Assembly (NCBI RefSeq): GCF_900497805.2
Contig: NW_020954550.1
Span: 32,903,479-32,967,478, forward strand
From: Vombatus ursinus
Lineage: Eukaryota; Chordata; Mammalia; Diprotodontia; Vombatidae
Direction of reading: 5' to 3'
DNA: 64,000 bases
Positions within the stretch are counted from its first letter, which is position 1; every line of letters begins with the position of its first letter. The notes beneath the pieces were generated by a model. It saw only the letters and a list, made by a program, of their open reading frames with translations. It had not been told where the DNA came from and ran no database searches. The translations under genes and the position numbers were made by a program. Shown here one piece after another: positions 1 through 11,414 of this stretch.

Positions 1-250
1 TTTAATGAGTGTTTGTTGAATGGATGAATGAACACTTGTCCTTTACTTTAAAAAGTATCTCTGCCAGAAATAACTAAAACAGGAGTAGAGGTAAGACCCT
101 ACCCTAACTAACTTCATTCAGCTGATACAGTAAGATGACAGCTCTTCTGCCTTTATATATTTTTCAGTGTGGAATGGTAGAAAGAGCCAGGGATGGGGAG
201 TTAGAGGAACCTTAGCAGGTGCTTAATAAATGTTTATTGACTGAACAGTT
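1..250 (+). repeat. two short L2 3' ends
   Basis: GAGTGTTTGTTGAATGGATG at the left edge and GGTGCTTAATAAATGTTTAT (about 210-230) are L2 3' terminal text. The bases between are unassigned. Confidence 0.6.
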
Positions 251-830
251 GAAAATACAAATTACCTTCCTTAGCATTTCCTCATTCCTCCAAATCTACC
301 CATAGTTGGAGTCTCTTCTTTAGCAAAACCTTGTTATTCCCAGGGAGGAAAATAAGCAATTTAAATGAAGAAGTGTCACTTTTCTTAGTTTTTCTGCAAA
401 AAAAAAAAACACTTGGGGAGGTGGTGGTAGTAGGACTTTACATTTATTTCTCCAGCAGTTGTCATTATCAGTGATTAAGTGTTTAAGCCTTTATCTGCAA
501 CCACAGAAAATTTTGGAAGTAAAGAGAAAAAGCTGAGCATAGGTAAAGCACTGGGCTTAGAGTTATTTTTTTTCCCAAGACAAAATTTCAGCCACAGTAA
601 GATAGCTTCATTAAACTACATTGGATATTGGCTGTGACTTCTTTTCCTCTCTTTAATCTGGCCTCTTCTTTTTTCTTTGCTGAGTGTCTTGAAGTGATTG
701 GCAGGTGTGGAGAATCTCATGGTAGGGTGTTAGGGTGTGTAGGGGAAAATTACACTATGTAAAGAATAGAATGGGTTGGAATCAAGAGGCCTGGGTTTTG
801 GACCAGGGTTTAAAGCTGATTTGCTCTTTC
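250..830. other. unassigned single-copy-like sequence
   Basis: No repeat, ORF or site recognised apart from an A run near 400 and a possible decayed MIR head at 778-830. Confidence 0.5.
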
Positions 831-1117
831 AACTCAATTAAAAAAATGTATTAAGTAGCTGTTGTATATAGGGCACTCTACTAGGTACTGGAGCATAAAA
901 AAGAAAAGACCGCAGATGAAACAACTCTGTCCTCAAATAGCTTACTTTTCTACAGACTTGGGGAGTTGAAGGGCTATAACATATATACCAATGATTAATC
1001 ACAAAATACATACTAAGTAATGCAAAGTAAATTCAATAGAGTGCTAACAACTGGGGGGATCAGGAAAAGCCACATGTAGGAAGAGGCATGTGAGCTGTGT
1101 CTTGAATGTGAAGCTAT

Positions 1118-1302
1118 GAAGGAGAGAAAGAGAGACAGAGACAGACAGAGAGACAGAGACAGACAGACAGAGAGGAGAGAGAGAGACAGAGACAGACATA
1201 CACACAGAGAAAGAGAAAGAGAGACAGAGACACACAAAGACAGAGACACACAGAGAAAGAGAGACAGAGACAGAGAGAGAGATTGAGAGAGAGAGACAGA
1301 GA
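1118..1302. repeat. GA/CAGA-rich simple repeat
   Basis: An imperfect purine-rich run on the + strand (AGAGACAGAGACAGAC-type units) inside antisense L2. Confidence 0.95.
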
Positions 1303-1464
1303 TGAGCAACTACTTTTATGAGGACTCAGAGGCAGAATGAGGACTCCCTTATCCCTGGAGCACTTTGTGGTCTGAGTTGACTGCAGTGGAGGTGGAGAAG
1401 GTGGGGAGGGGTTGCAGTAAGGAAAATAATATGAAATAAGTCTGAGATGATAAGCCAGAATCAA

Positions 1465-1817
1465 AGTATGATTGCTGGACTTTGGAATCAGGGAAGACCC
1501 AGGTTCAAATCTCGCCTCTGATAGTTATTAGTTGTGTGACCCTGGGCAAGTCACTTAACTTCTCTGGGCTCATTTTCCTCATTTATAAAATGAATGATGT
1601 GGCGGGGGGCAGCTAGGTGGTGCAGTGGATAGAGCACTGGCCCTGGAGTCAGGAGGACCTGAGTTCAAATCCAGCCTTAGACACATAATGCTTACTAGCT
1701 GTGTGATCCTGGACAAGTCACTTAAACCCATTGCCTAACCCCCCTCCCAAAAAAAAAGAATGATGTGGAACTCAATGTCTTCTAATGTTCCTTCTAGCTC
1801 TAAATGTATGATCTGAT
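1465..1817 (+). repeat. MIR CORE-SINE, split by a SINE
   Basis: Left part 1465-1602 has the B box and CORE (TGTGACCCTGGGCAAGTCAC). The right part 1769-1817 is the L2-like tail (GTTCCTTCTAGCTCTAAATG). Confidence 0.88.
1603..1757 (+). mobile_element. A-tailed tRNA-derived SINE inserted in a MIR
   Basis: The head GGGCAGCTAGGTGGTGCAGT carries the pol III A-box region, and GAGTTCAAATCC the B box. The 11-mer GAATGATGTGG at 1592-1602 recurs at 1758-1768 as target duplication. Confidence 0.95.
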
Positions 1818-2359
1818 GAGCGTACATGAAGGATTTTAAATATCAGTCTGCATGAAGAATTTGTATTTTATCCTAGAGGCAATAGTGAGCCATAGAAGAT
1901 TTTTGATTAGTAGGGGGACTTCAGGGTTTTCATAGTCAGCTCTCCTGTGTTAAGGGAATCAGTTTGACAGCTTTTGAGGAGATGGGTTAGAGAAGGAACT
2001 TGTGTCTTAGTTTCCTCATTTATAGAATAAGGAGGTTGGAAGATCTCTAAGAAGAGGATAAGAGTTCTTTGTAAAGGGAATCAAAACTTTCAAACATGGC
2101 AGATCCTTAGGTACTCAGCTCTTAGCCTTGGGGTCCCCTAGGATGCTTCCTAAACCACTGTTCAACTGAATAGATTATTTGCCCATTGGAAAAAATGTTT
2201 TTGTTATAGTTATTTGATGTGTGCCCCCAAATACTTTTGACATAAATATTTGAGTTGTTCACTCTGTGTAAATACAGTTTTACATTGATACACCAGAAAA
2301 GGCACTGGCCTAGAATACCAAAGACAGCTTCTTGAAAATCTTTAAGAATAATATAGGAG

Positions 2360-2555
2360 CAGAGATTTAGAGCTGGAACGGACCTTAGAGACCACTGAGT
2401 TTACAATCCTTTTTTTTCCTTATGAATGAGGAAACTGAGGCATAGTGAAGTTAATTGATTTTCCCTAAGTCATACATGTTGTAATCCATAGAGATAGAAT
2501 CCAAATAGAGATCATTGCTAAACCCATCCCTCTTTCTGCTGTGTCACAATGTCTC
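2360..2555 (-). repeat. MIR CORE-SINE
   Basis: Antisense text TTTAGAGCTGGAACGGACCT leads into GAGGAAACTGAGGCATAGTG and the reverse B box. Confidence 0.82.
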
Positions 2556-2824
2556 AACCTATTATGTACTTGAATGAGATTGTTTAGGTCTGGTCTCTTC
2601 TGAAGATAGGCAGGATAGGTTAATGGACCTCTATGTGGTCCATTCCTCTCTGTGATCATGTATAAATGTTAAATGATAAAAAGTTTCTCAATGCCAATAT
2701 AGGCAAGAGCACTTCATCTCTTTATTTTTTGAATGTTAGTTGACAGAATGCTCCCACTCCCAATAAATAATGCTAATAAAGCCACAAATGGTCTTTCTCT
2801 CTAAGATATCTGTTCTTGGAGGAT
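2556..2824. other. unassigned sequence
   Basis: Nothing recognised. Confidence 0.5.
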
Positions 2825-2968
2825 GTGAAACAGCACAAGGAGTCAGAAGAACTGAGTTGTAATCCTGGCTTAGCCACCAATTCTTTATGTGACCATGGAC
2901 AAGTTACCATGTCTTTCTTGGGTCTCATTTTCCTCATTTAAAAAAAAGAAAGGACGGTTTACCTAGAT
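2825..2968 (+). repeat. MIR CORE-SINE
   Basis: Reads AGGAGTCAGAAGAACTGAG, GTGACCATGGACAAGTTACC, CTCATTTTCCTCATTT. Confidence 0.82.
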
Positions 2969-2969
2969 T

Positions 2970-3160
2970 GGGAGTTCTTAATATATATATTTTTTGCATC
3001 ATAGACCCCTTTGGCAGTCTGGTAAAGCCTATGGGGCCCTTTTTAGAATAATGTTTTTCAATGTATAAAATATATAGGATGACAAAGGAAACCAATTATA
3101 TTGAAATAGTTATTTTAAAAATATTGAAGTTTATGAACCCTTGGTTAAGAACTCCTGATC
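2970..3160. repeat. hAT-type non-autonomous DNA transposon relic
   Basis: The ends are inverted (GGGAGTTCTTAA and TTAAGAACTCCT). Internal text TTTGGCAGTCTGGTAAAGCC is shared with 32785, 34095 and 63125. Confidence 0.7.
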
Positions 3161-3849
3161 ATTTTGGACATGTTCTCTAACTGGATCTTGTTAGGATTCT
3201 GCATTTTTAGAAGAAAATTCTGCTTGCTCCAGACAGTATTTGGCATTGTATATAAAATTAAGATGGGATTAGAGCCTGTGGCTAATTAACTTATTTAAAA
3301 TGATAAAAATAATCATACAAATATATCTAGAAATTGATCCCCCCCCCCTTGGCAGAAATCACAAGTGTGAATTGAAATCTTCCTTAAAAGATCTCTTCTT
3401 CCCGCCCCCTCAGTGTGAATCTCCCTCCAGTCTCAGCTGTAAAAAGAAAAAACAACTCACTAGCTATTTCTGGGGCTATGACATCCTACCTTGAAGGAAT
3501 GGTGTGATTGGCAGTAAAACCATGGCCTCTTATTTCATTAGTGCAGGCTCAAACCACCTCCAGCCCCTTAGAAATGTAGGTGAGATTTAATGTTCTCCCT
3601 CTCTTCTCCCAAATGAAAACCAGTCCACCACCCTCCCCCAAGATTGCTGCTGCTAATCTGAACACCAGACTGAAAAATTGCAGCCAACATGACTTAGCTC
3701 GTGTTTAAAAATAAACCAGTCACCCAAAAAATAAAGCAATGCCAATTCATAAAGTTATTTTCAAGTGTTTAGTATTCAGGTCACATATTCCAATTTAGGA
3801 GCTTTCCTGTAATTCAGTTTGTTGCCCTCTTACCCCAAGTACTGTCTGA
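3161..3849. other. unassigned sequence
   Basis: A C run (3341-3349) and pyrimidine-rich text near 3590-3640 only; no feature recognised. Confidence 0.5.
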
Positions 3850-4005
3850 TACAGTGTGGAAAGATCATTGAATTCAGAGCCAGAGGACCTGGGTTCAAAT
3901 CTCATCTCTGACACTACCTCCTCAGGTACAGCATCCACAAAAGCAAGAAGTTAGATTACAGTAGATGGCCTTCAAGATTCCTTCTGGTCCAAATTCATAT
4001 CTTTA
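3850..4005 (+). repeat. MIR CORE-SINE, CORE partly deleted
   Basis: Head with GGACCTGGGTTCAAATCTCA; most of the CORE is missing before the tail TTCAAGATTCCTTCTGGTCC. Confidence 0.78.
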
Positions 4006-4837
4006 TCTTGTTCCAAGAGGCAATAATTTACGTAGGGGGAAATATCCATTTCTTTCTGATGGACTGTGTAGTTCAATTTGTCGCACACAGTAGGTATATA
4101 GAGACCCTCTGTAGGCTTGGAAAGGACTTGATGGGTCCATTACTGTGCCATAGCCTAGGAATTTAGATCCAAGGCTGAATGCTGCTTCTGCTGGGCTTTT
4201 CTGGGGAGTGATTAAATAGATTCTTGATGATCCCTATACTTCCTCTATACAGAAAGACAGCATACTGCCTTAGGCACCTTGACAAATGCTAAGGGAACAG
4301 GAGAATCTTTCACATATGTGTGCAAGTGTGTGTGCATGCATACACACCCAGAGCACATCTCTACTCTGCAGTGGCTCTGTACCTGGATGGCACCAGGCTG
4401 GGCAATTCTGAAAATGGGGTCCTTTCAGGGTAATGGATATAGTCAGGAAAAGGAAAGCATGGCTGTGAACAGCATTACAACTATCACACTTTTCTCATCC
4501 AGCAGCTCCTGAGCCTGGGGGGTATCCAGAATGGGGGGGGTGCTAAGAAAGATACCATAGTAGGTTCTAGGCATACAAAGATAAAAAATAATACATTCCT
4601 ATCCCTCAAAGAGGCTTCTTTGAGCAATAAATCTTATGATGCTTTGACTTAAAAAGAACCTTCCCCTGTGCTCCTGAAGAATGGGCCAGGGTCATGACCT
4701 AATATCCTCTCCCTAAAGCTAGGGCCACCTTTAAGTGGAAGGTCGAGAGTCACTGGGGAGCAGGGATAGTCAGTGGGAATAGGACCATGGAGAGTGCTCC
4801 ATAGCCATCTATAGTTATACTGAGTAGAATAAACAAG
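4006..4837. other. unassigned sequence
   Basis: A short GTGTGTGTGCATGCATACAC patch at about 4318 and a G run at 4536-4542; otherwise nothing seen. Confidence 0.5.
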
Positions 4838-5000
4838 GGGTCAAGAGATTTGGAGCCCTGGTTCTGACTCCTAAAACTAATTAATTCACTGCTTAGCCCT
4901 GGATAAAGCACTTCAGTCCTCTGGACATCAATTTCCTCATCTGTTAAATGAAAGAGTTGAACTGAATGTCTTCTAAGGTCACTTTATAGCTTAATGACAC
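4838..5000 (+). repeat. MIR CORE-SINE
   Basis: Central text TTTCCTCATCTGTTAAATGA and tail GTCTTCTAAGGTCACTTTAT. Confidence 0.8.
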
Positions 5001-5202
5001 TGGATTTATGGGCTAGAGGCTTAGTGCCCTTGTTTGCAAGATGAGGATAGATTAGACTGTACCTCTCTAGAAGCCTAGGTAGCAGGACAACAATGCATAT
5101 GATTGGTCACTTCTTCACCTGTATTGAGGGTTGCTCAGCAGCATTACATGCCAGCTCTGCAAATCACAGCTGTTTTTATTTTCATTATTCCATCCATCAT
5201 GT

Positions 5203-5290
5203 GAGAGAAAGCATGGTATAGTGGATAAGAGCACTAGTCTTGGGATCCAGAAAGACCTAGGTTCAAGTGCCCCTCACTGACATATATTGA
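5203..5290 (+). repeat. MIR head fragment
   Basis: GCATGGTATAGTGGATAAGA and GACCTAGGTTCAAGTGCCCC are the tRNA-like part; the rest is replaced by L2. Confidence 0.75.
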
Positions 5291-5545
5291 CACTTAAGTT
5301 TCTTCATAACCTGGTCTTCCTATCTATCCAGTCTTTTTATACTTTACTGCTCTCCACCTACTGTATGATCCTACTATACTTGTCTCCTTGTTCCTCTCAC
5401 ATAACACTCCATTTCTCCTTGCACTGGCTTTCCCTCATGCCTTCCTCACCTCCACTTCCTGGCTTCCCTGGCTTCATTCAAAACCCAACTCAAATCCTAC
5501 CTTCTTCAAGAGACATTTCTTTGGAAATAAAAAGACTAATTAATT
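5291..5545 (+). repeat. L2 fragment
   Basis: Sense L2 text CTCACCTCCACTTCCTGGCT and CAAATCCTACCTTCTTCAAG. Confidence 0.75.
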
Positions 5546-5619
5546 AAAATACTTAATAAGCCTCCTTTTGTCCTGAGTGACTCAAGAGTCACTCAGGACC
5601 TTCAGAAAAATTCAACTCA

Positions 5620-5800
5620 ATATGGAACTTGGTGTCACAAGACTTGAGCTTGAATTTTGGCTCCACCACTTTAACTTCCTATGTGGCCTTGGGCAAGTCA
5701 ATTATCTTTTCTGAGTCTCAGTTTCCTCACCTGCAAAATGAAGGGTTCCAACAAGATGCTCTTTCATATCTCATCTAGTTCTAGATCTAGGATCCTAGAC
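5620..5800 (+). repeat. MIR CORE-SINE
   Basis: GTGGCCTTGGGCAAGTCAAT, CTCAGTTTCCTCACCTGCAA and the tail TCATCTAGTTCTAGATCTAG. Confidence 0.85.
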
Positions 5801-5867
5801 TTGTTGTTACGTCAACAATTTGAATCTATTACAAATAAAATTATCTTCCCTCCTCTTACCCCTGACA

Positions 5868-5902
5868 ATATATATGTGTATGTATATGTATATGTATATG
5901 TG

Positions 5903-5939
<37 letters not shown>

Positions 5940-5978
5940 GTGTATGTGTATGTGTATGTGTATGTGTGTGTGTGTGTA
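5868..5978. repeat. TATATG/TG microsatellite
   Basis: Compound run of TATATG units changing to TGTATG and pure TG. Confidence 0.97.
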
Positions 5979-6263
5979 ACCTAAGACATTTGGCAAGCAC
6001 AGAACTCTGGAGCTATTCCTGTCCTCCAGTACCGGAATTATAAAAAGGTTCCATTGTATTTATCACTGTTGTCATAATTGGGTAATCACTGAACTAATGA
6101 GTAAGCAAGAAAACAATTAATTTGAAGAATGAATCTTAGGCAGGATATCTACTGACAATTTTTGAGTAGAAAACTATCAGCTGAAGAATTAAGAATTTGT
6201 CACCTTGATTTATGAGAATACCAGTTGTTAATTAATAACAACTATTACATTCCTAAAAGCCAA

Positions 6264-6285
6264 TGTATATATATGTATATATGTA

Positions 6286-6324
<39 letters not shown>

Positions 6325-6327
6325 ACT
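6264..6327. repeat. TA-rich microsatellite
   Basis: ATGTATAT units with a central TA run. Confidence 0.95.
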
Positions 6328-8411
6328 TCTGACAATGAACATTTTTCTCACAGTCATAGTGCTCTTTACAAGGAAGGGATAAATGGGCATAATTAGCAAA
6401 TATTTCCAAATACTTCCTTCATGGGATTGTTGACATGTTGGGCTAGATGATGTCTGTAAAGTGCTCTACCAAGGAAACAAGTTGTAATTAATTGTATTTT
6501 CATTCTTTAAATGTTTCTTCCAACCTGGTTGCTTTTGTCCCAGGCAAGCATATGCTTGTCTTAGGATTAGGTCAAGCATGACTGTGTACAGAGGGCTGTT
6601 ACAGTAAGGCTGTAGATGGTTCATTAAATCACTTCTGGGTCCTTTGATCTCTTTGAATAATTGGGGTAATTGTGCGGTTAATTCAGGCTGGCAAGGACAG
6701 GCCTCAGGGAGAAATGTGTATTCTCAAAATCACTATCTAAACTCAAGAGAGCCTTGGTGACTTGAGATAACTTCATTTCTCTAGATGGCGAGGAGAGTAT
6801 CATTTATTGGTGGGTCTTGCTCTTTCAGTCACAGATTTTCAGAGAGATTATCAGGGGAACTACCCCCTCTGACCAGAGGTGAATTTTATAGGATGATGGA
6901 AGCATCTCATACTCAGGACTGAATCATATCTGATGTTCTATCTAACCTCTAACATCCCAAGAGAAATGAGAGCTCCAGGTTTCTGCAATTGAATCTTTTC
7001 CACATATATATTTTTTTTTTTTGTAGAAAATGATTTGAAAGTTCTTTTGCCTTTTCTTAACTCCAAAGAGAACTCCTGGAAAGCTCTGCTAAGAAATTCA
7101 CTTCTCATTAAAAAAAACCTCTCTGAACAAAACGTTTTTCATCTCTCAGGAAATTGTTCAGATGTGTTTGTTGTTCTGTTTGCATAGCTCAAAAGCTATC
7201 TAGATCTTAAAATTTTAGACTGTGTAAGTTGAAAATGCTGAATAAAGTTGGCTTATATAGTGGGATTTCTACCTTTATTTCATACCATTTCATAGAGGAA
7301 AAAAAACAGGCAAAATTGAAATGATTGGTATAATTGATATACCATCATATATATATGTATATATGTATATATATACATATATCTTCACTTTTTACTTTAA
7401 ATTGAGGCATTCATTTGTTGAGACTATAACCTTTGTAATGCAGGAACTGTTGGCATGCCTATTTATTAGTTAATGTCCTCATCTGGCTAATATGTAGAAT
7501 GGAATTTCCATCACAGCATTTTAGTCATTAATCATGCATCTTAGTTAATATTGCAATGGTATATTTAATGTCAATATTAACTCATTCTGAACTTCAATCA
7601 TAACAATTTTTTCTAGAGTGCTAAATTTATTTTCTCCCTCTCTTCCTAAGTTTATTTTAAAGTAAATGTTATGTCCCTCCCACTTTTCAAGTCAAGGAAA
7701 CAGAAGGAATGAAAAGTTCAGTAAATTTGTTGAATTGCAAAAACAAAAGCAAAGATCTTAGGAAAAAAATCTCAGCTGAACATGTTTTTGTCCACAAAGT
7801 GTAAAGGTAAAGGCAGTGGTACCAATGCTAAAGTTACACTGAGAACAAAAATATGGTACTCATCATTAAGAGTATGTGTTGCGTGGACAGAGGAGGGAAG
7901 AAACGGGGAAAGAACAAAGTAAAAAGCGCGCAGCAGAAAACAAAAGAAAACTTACAAGGAAGCAAAGCAAAGATGGACAGCTCTGAACACAATGAGTACT
8001 ATTTATTTTGTAGGCTTTCTTGAAATGGAAATTTATTGCTGTATATTTTGAATCCTCTCAAGTTCTGCACACGTGACAATGCTTTTTTTTCTTTTCTTAT
8101 TTTGTATTTAATTGTTAATATTTGTTTATAATATATTTCTTTTCTTTTCTTATTGTGAATTTAAGTTTAAAATAAATAAATTTTTTAAAGTATGTGCTGG
8201 AGAAAATATGGGGACAACTTTCCAGTTCAGGGAGACTTGTGACTTTACTAGTATGCCATAAAGAAGGTCCAAATTGAAAGGGATGGAATTTGCTAAGAAT
8301 AAATGTATAAAGTTCTTTACTTGTACTTGAAAATCAACTTCACAACTACAAGACAGGAAAGATAGAACAGGATAACACTTCCAATCTTAAAAAGAAAATA
8401 ATGTAATAATA
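6328..8411. other. AT-rich, repeat-poor block
   Basis: About 2 kb with no recognised repeat except a TA patch near 7346-7382. ATTA-type motifs cluster at about 7465-7580 (for example CATTAATCATGCATCTTAGT). It could hold conserved non-coding sequence, which I cannot test here. Confidence 0.4.
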
Positions 8412-8620
8412 GTCAGTAAACATTTATTAAGAACCTACTATGTGCTGAGCACTGTGCTAAGCAGTTGGAGCTACAAATAAGAAAAAAGATAGTCCCTACC
8501 CTTCAGAATCTTGCAATCTAATGTGGAAAGACAATTTAATGTGGGAAGCTTATAATCTAATGTGGGAAGACAATACACAACAGGAAGCAGAAAATGGGAG
8601 GAGTGGGGCATGATGTTTGT
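8412..8620 (-). repeat. antisense L2 3' end
   Basis: AAACATTTATTAAGAACCTA, CACTGTGCTAAGCAGTTGGA. Confidence 0.8.
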
Positions 8621-8756
8621 GAAATTGAAATCAAGCAGAGCAACATGGGAAATGAAAAGCTGGAAATTCTAAGCCCTCTATAAATGGGGGCTTTGGTGAA
8701 AGTTTATTGCTCTACCCCCATGTAGCCTTTCAGTCAGAGAAGAGAGGCAACTGAGG

Positions 8757-8842
8757 TTACTGGAAGATGCCTTAAATGTTATCTCATCTGGCCCCTTTAT
8801 TTTTATTTATTGGGAAACAAAGGCTTAGAGATTGTGAGTTGT
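8757..8842 (-). repeat. MIR fragment
   Basis: Tail and half CORE only, ending at the Mar1 fragment. Confidence 0.65.
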
Positions 8843-8846
8843 CTCT

Positions 8847-8948
8847 TGTTGTTATTCAGTCCTCTCAGTTATGTCTGACTCTTCCTGACCCCATCTGGGG
8901 TTTTCTTGGCAAAGGTACTATAGTGGTTTGCCATTCCTTCTTCAGTTC
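8847..8948 (-). mobile_element. Mar1 CORE-SINE, RTE-like tail only
   Basis: Only the 3' half remains. It reads TTGTTGTTATTCAGT, then TGTCTGACTCTTCCTGACC and TTTTCTTGGCAAAGG, the reverse complement of the BovB/RTE-like tail. It abuts a MIR. Confidence 0.85.
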
Positions 8949-9772
8949 TTGGTTTTAAAGTAATGATGTGCTGGTAAATATTTAACAATCAGCTCTCTGG
9001 AGGGGAAAAATGCATGCGGGGCACATTTTAAAGTTTAATTTGTATTATTAACATTTTCCCCATCACTTTTTATACTACAGATAGTTAAGAAAACAATAAA
9101 CCAAATCCTGATTTGCAACATTTGCCCATTTCTGAGGTATACATACTAACACTGAGAAAATTGAACAAGGTTTCCCAGAGCAGGTATGAACTGGCTCCAG
9201 TGCACTTGTCCTATAAACTCTCTGGTCCTAAGTCTACAACTGGAAGTTGTTAAGCCTCTTCCATATACCAGGAAGGAAAAAGAAAGAGAGAGAGAGAGAG
9301 AGAGAGAGGGAGAATGAGAGAGAAGGAAATTGACTGAGTTACTAATGGTAAAAGGGAAGAAGGGAAAAAACCAACAACAACTATGCCTTTCCTAGCCAGA
9401 AGACGTTTGTAGCCTTCTCAGTATGAGACTTCTAACTATAGAAATGACCTTGACCTATTTCCTCCCAGATGGTGTCATGATGATAAGGGGTGATCAGCTT
9501 GTTCACCATCTTCTGCCTCCTCATTCATCCTAAAAAGCAAGAACTACAGTTCTGTGCTCTAGCCTGGCAGTGAAAAGCCTGTTTTTATGCAGAGGCCAGG
9601 GAGCTTATTTAGAGATTACCAGGAAGTTCTTTTGGTATTTCTTTTACCTGAAGCAGTAATTTATTTTTCCTGGAGGAAAGAAATTGAGGGGCTATTTAGT
9701 TGACAGCTTCTGTCCTCATTAGGAGCTAGCTGATCATAGATAGGAATGCTATTTGTTGACTTTGACAAGATG
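8949..9772. other. unassigned sequence with a GA repeat
   Basis: Apart from the GA tract nothing was recognised. Confidence 0.5.
9281..9330. repeat. (GA)n microsatellite
   Basis: AG dinucleotides with a few interruptions. Confidence 0.95.
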
Positions 9773-9787
9773 AAAAATCAATCTTTG

Positions 9788-10631
9788 GGCAAAGCCAAGA
9801 TGGTGAAGAAAAGCCAGGAAGTTGCCTGAGTTTTCCTCAGTTTTCCTCAGAAACATTAAATCAAGCTTCTGAACAGATTCTGGAGTGACAGAACCTACAA
9901 AAAGATGGAGTGAAGCAAAATTTCAGCTTAAGGTAACTCAGAAGGACTTCAGGAAAGGTCTGTCTCTCTTAGATAAAAAGGGAGCATAGCCCAGCACAGA
10001 CAGTCTGGGCAAGTGAGTGGGAGGCTCTTAGCCACAGCACAGATCAGCAACTGAGGCCCTGTGGTCCTGACTCACCAGGCCAATGGCATAGCAAGCCATC
10101 TGTAAGTCCTCCAGCCCTAGTGCAGAAGGCACACTGCCAGCCCTGGAACCCTGGACACAGCAGGAGTGACTAGGCTGGGCCATCGCAGTGGGCAGACTAC
10201 CAGCACCTGAGGCCCCAGCACAAGAAGCTTGAGACAGTGCTCCCTGTGCCCCAGGAGCAGGGCTCAACTTTAAAGTCATGAAATAGGCTAAAAATGAGCA
10301 AAAACCGGAAAAGAGCCCTGACCATATAAAGCTACTATGATGACAGGGAAGATCAAAACATAAACTCAAAAGAGGACAATAATGTCAAAATGCCTACATG
10401 CAAAGCTTCAAAGGGAAATATGAATTAGTCTCAAGCCCAAAAATAATGCTTGGAAGAGCTCAAAAAGGATTTTAAAAATCAAATAAGAGAGGTAGAAGAA
10501 AAAATGGGAAAAGAAATGAGAGATACACAAGAAAGATTCAACAGCTTGGAAAAGGAAGGACAACAATTAACTGAAGAGAACAATTTCTTAAAAAATACAA
10601 TTGGCCAGATGAGAAAAAAAACCCACAGAAA
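9788..10631 (+). mobile_element. L1 copy: complete 5' end, truncated inside ORF1, with target duplication
   Basis: The element opens with GGCAAAGCCAAGATGG, the usual 5' start of marsupial L1s. It runs through about 650 bases of 5' UTR and enters ORF1, whose product begins EELKKDFKNQIREVEEKMGK, a coiled-coil N-terminus. It stops in an A-rich stretch of ORF1 (about 10612-10631). The 15-mer AAAAATCAATCTTTG lies on both sides, at 9773-9787 and 10632-10646. L1 copies are usually 5'-truncated; here the 5' end is kept and the 3' end is missing. Confidence 0.85.
10450..10631 (+). pseudogene. L1 ORF1 N-terminal fragment
   Basis: The frame gives a charged heptad-rich coiled coil (EELKKDFKNQIREVEEKMG, then EEGQQLTEENNFLKNTIGQM-like text) as in L1 ORF1p. 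The expected start ATG is TTG here (10450-10452), compared with ATGGAAGAG in the two minus-strand copies in this window. The RNA-binding domain is absent because the element ends. Confidence 0.75.
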
Positions 10632-10888
10632 AAAAATCAATCTTTGTTCCGAAAGCAAATACATCCATTGTATTTCATGTGCTAACAGCTTCTAAAGAAA
10701 CTAGTAATCCTTGGTTAACAAATGAGGATTGAGAACAGAACTGCCAACCTTAGCACAATATAGTAATTTGCTGATGATCGATGGACATTAGCCTGGTGAA
10801 TGTCTCTTCAGCCCTCTCCAGTTCCCCCTTCTTAATGGAAGTAGGCTGTTTATGCAAGCAAAAGAGATATTAGAAAGATGCTGGGGGG

Positions 10889-11042
10889 GGGGGCAGCTAG
10901 GTGGTGTGGTGGATAGAGCTTCAGCCCTGGTGTCAGGAGGACCTGACTTCAAACCTGGCCTCAGATACTTGACACTTACTACCTGTGTAGCCCTGGGCAA
11001 GTCAATGGGTTAACCCCATTGCCTAGGCAAAAAAAAAAAAAG
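10889..11042 (+). mobile_element. A-tailed tRNA-derived SINE
   Basis: The head GGCAGCTAGGTGGTGTGGTG, the B box and a 13-base A tail are all present. A G run precedes the head. I could not read a clear target duplication. Confidence 0.92.
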
Positions 11043-11084
11043 TACTGAGAATCTTTTTTTTATTTTTTGGGGTGGGGAATAATA

Positions 11085-11350
11085 TTTCCGTCTATTTTTC
11101 GATCATTGACAGATGTATGCTCATGCTACTATTCCTCAGTCTACCAATCTTCTAGGTCCCTTAAACTCCAGACAAATCAAACCACCATCACTCGTCATTT
11201 TCCTGAATGTTGCTTATTTCCTATCTCTATACCTTTACACACATTATTCTATAATGCCCTCTCCTCTGATCACTCCCTGTTAACACAGTACTCCTCCATC
11301 AAGGACCAGCTCAAATACCACCTTCTCCATGAAGATAAATTGAACTGATA
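11085..11350 (+). repeat. L2 fragment
   Basis: TTTTCCTGAATGTTGCTTAT and AAGGACCAGCTCAAATACCA; similar region to 5291-5545. Confidence 0.7.
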
Positions 11351-11414
11351 CACCCATGCCTCAGTTGAATATGATCATCCCTTCACCCAATGTCATAAAA
11401 CTGAATAGACAATT

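Larger units (their letters stand above)
832..2000 (-). repeat. antisense L2, interrupted by a GA-rich tract and a MIR
   Basis: 3' end at about 832-960, middle at 1040-1117 and 1370-1450, and the ORF2 end region at 1825-2000 (TTTTATCCTAGAGGCAATAG). The interruptions are the simple repeat at 1118-1302 and the MIR at 1465-1817. Confidence 0.7.

Noticed and set aside
1013-1464. Ser/Leu-rich open frames on the - strand
   Set aside because: Translation of the GA/CAGA simple repeat.
1603-1700. tRNA gene suggested by A-box and B-box text
   Set aside because: The text is the head of a SINE, without a cloverleaf, and repeats throughout the window.
5681-6043. Open frames through the TATATG repeat on both strands
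   Set aside because: Dipeptide text produced by a microsatellite.
10028-10369. Open frame of 113 codons on the - strand
   Set aside because: Antisense of the L1 5' UTR; no family features.
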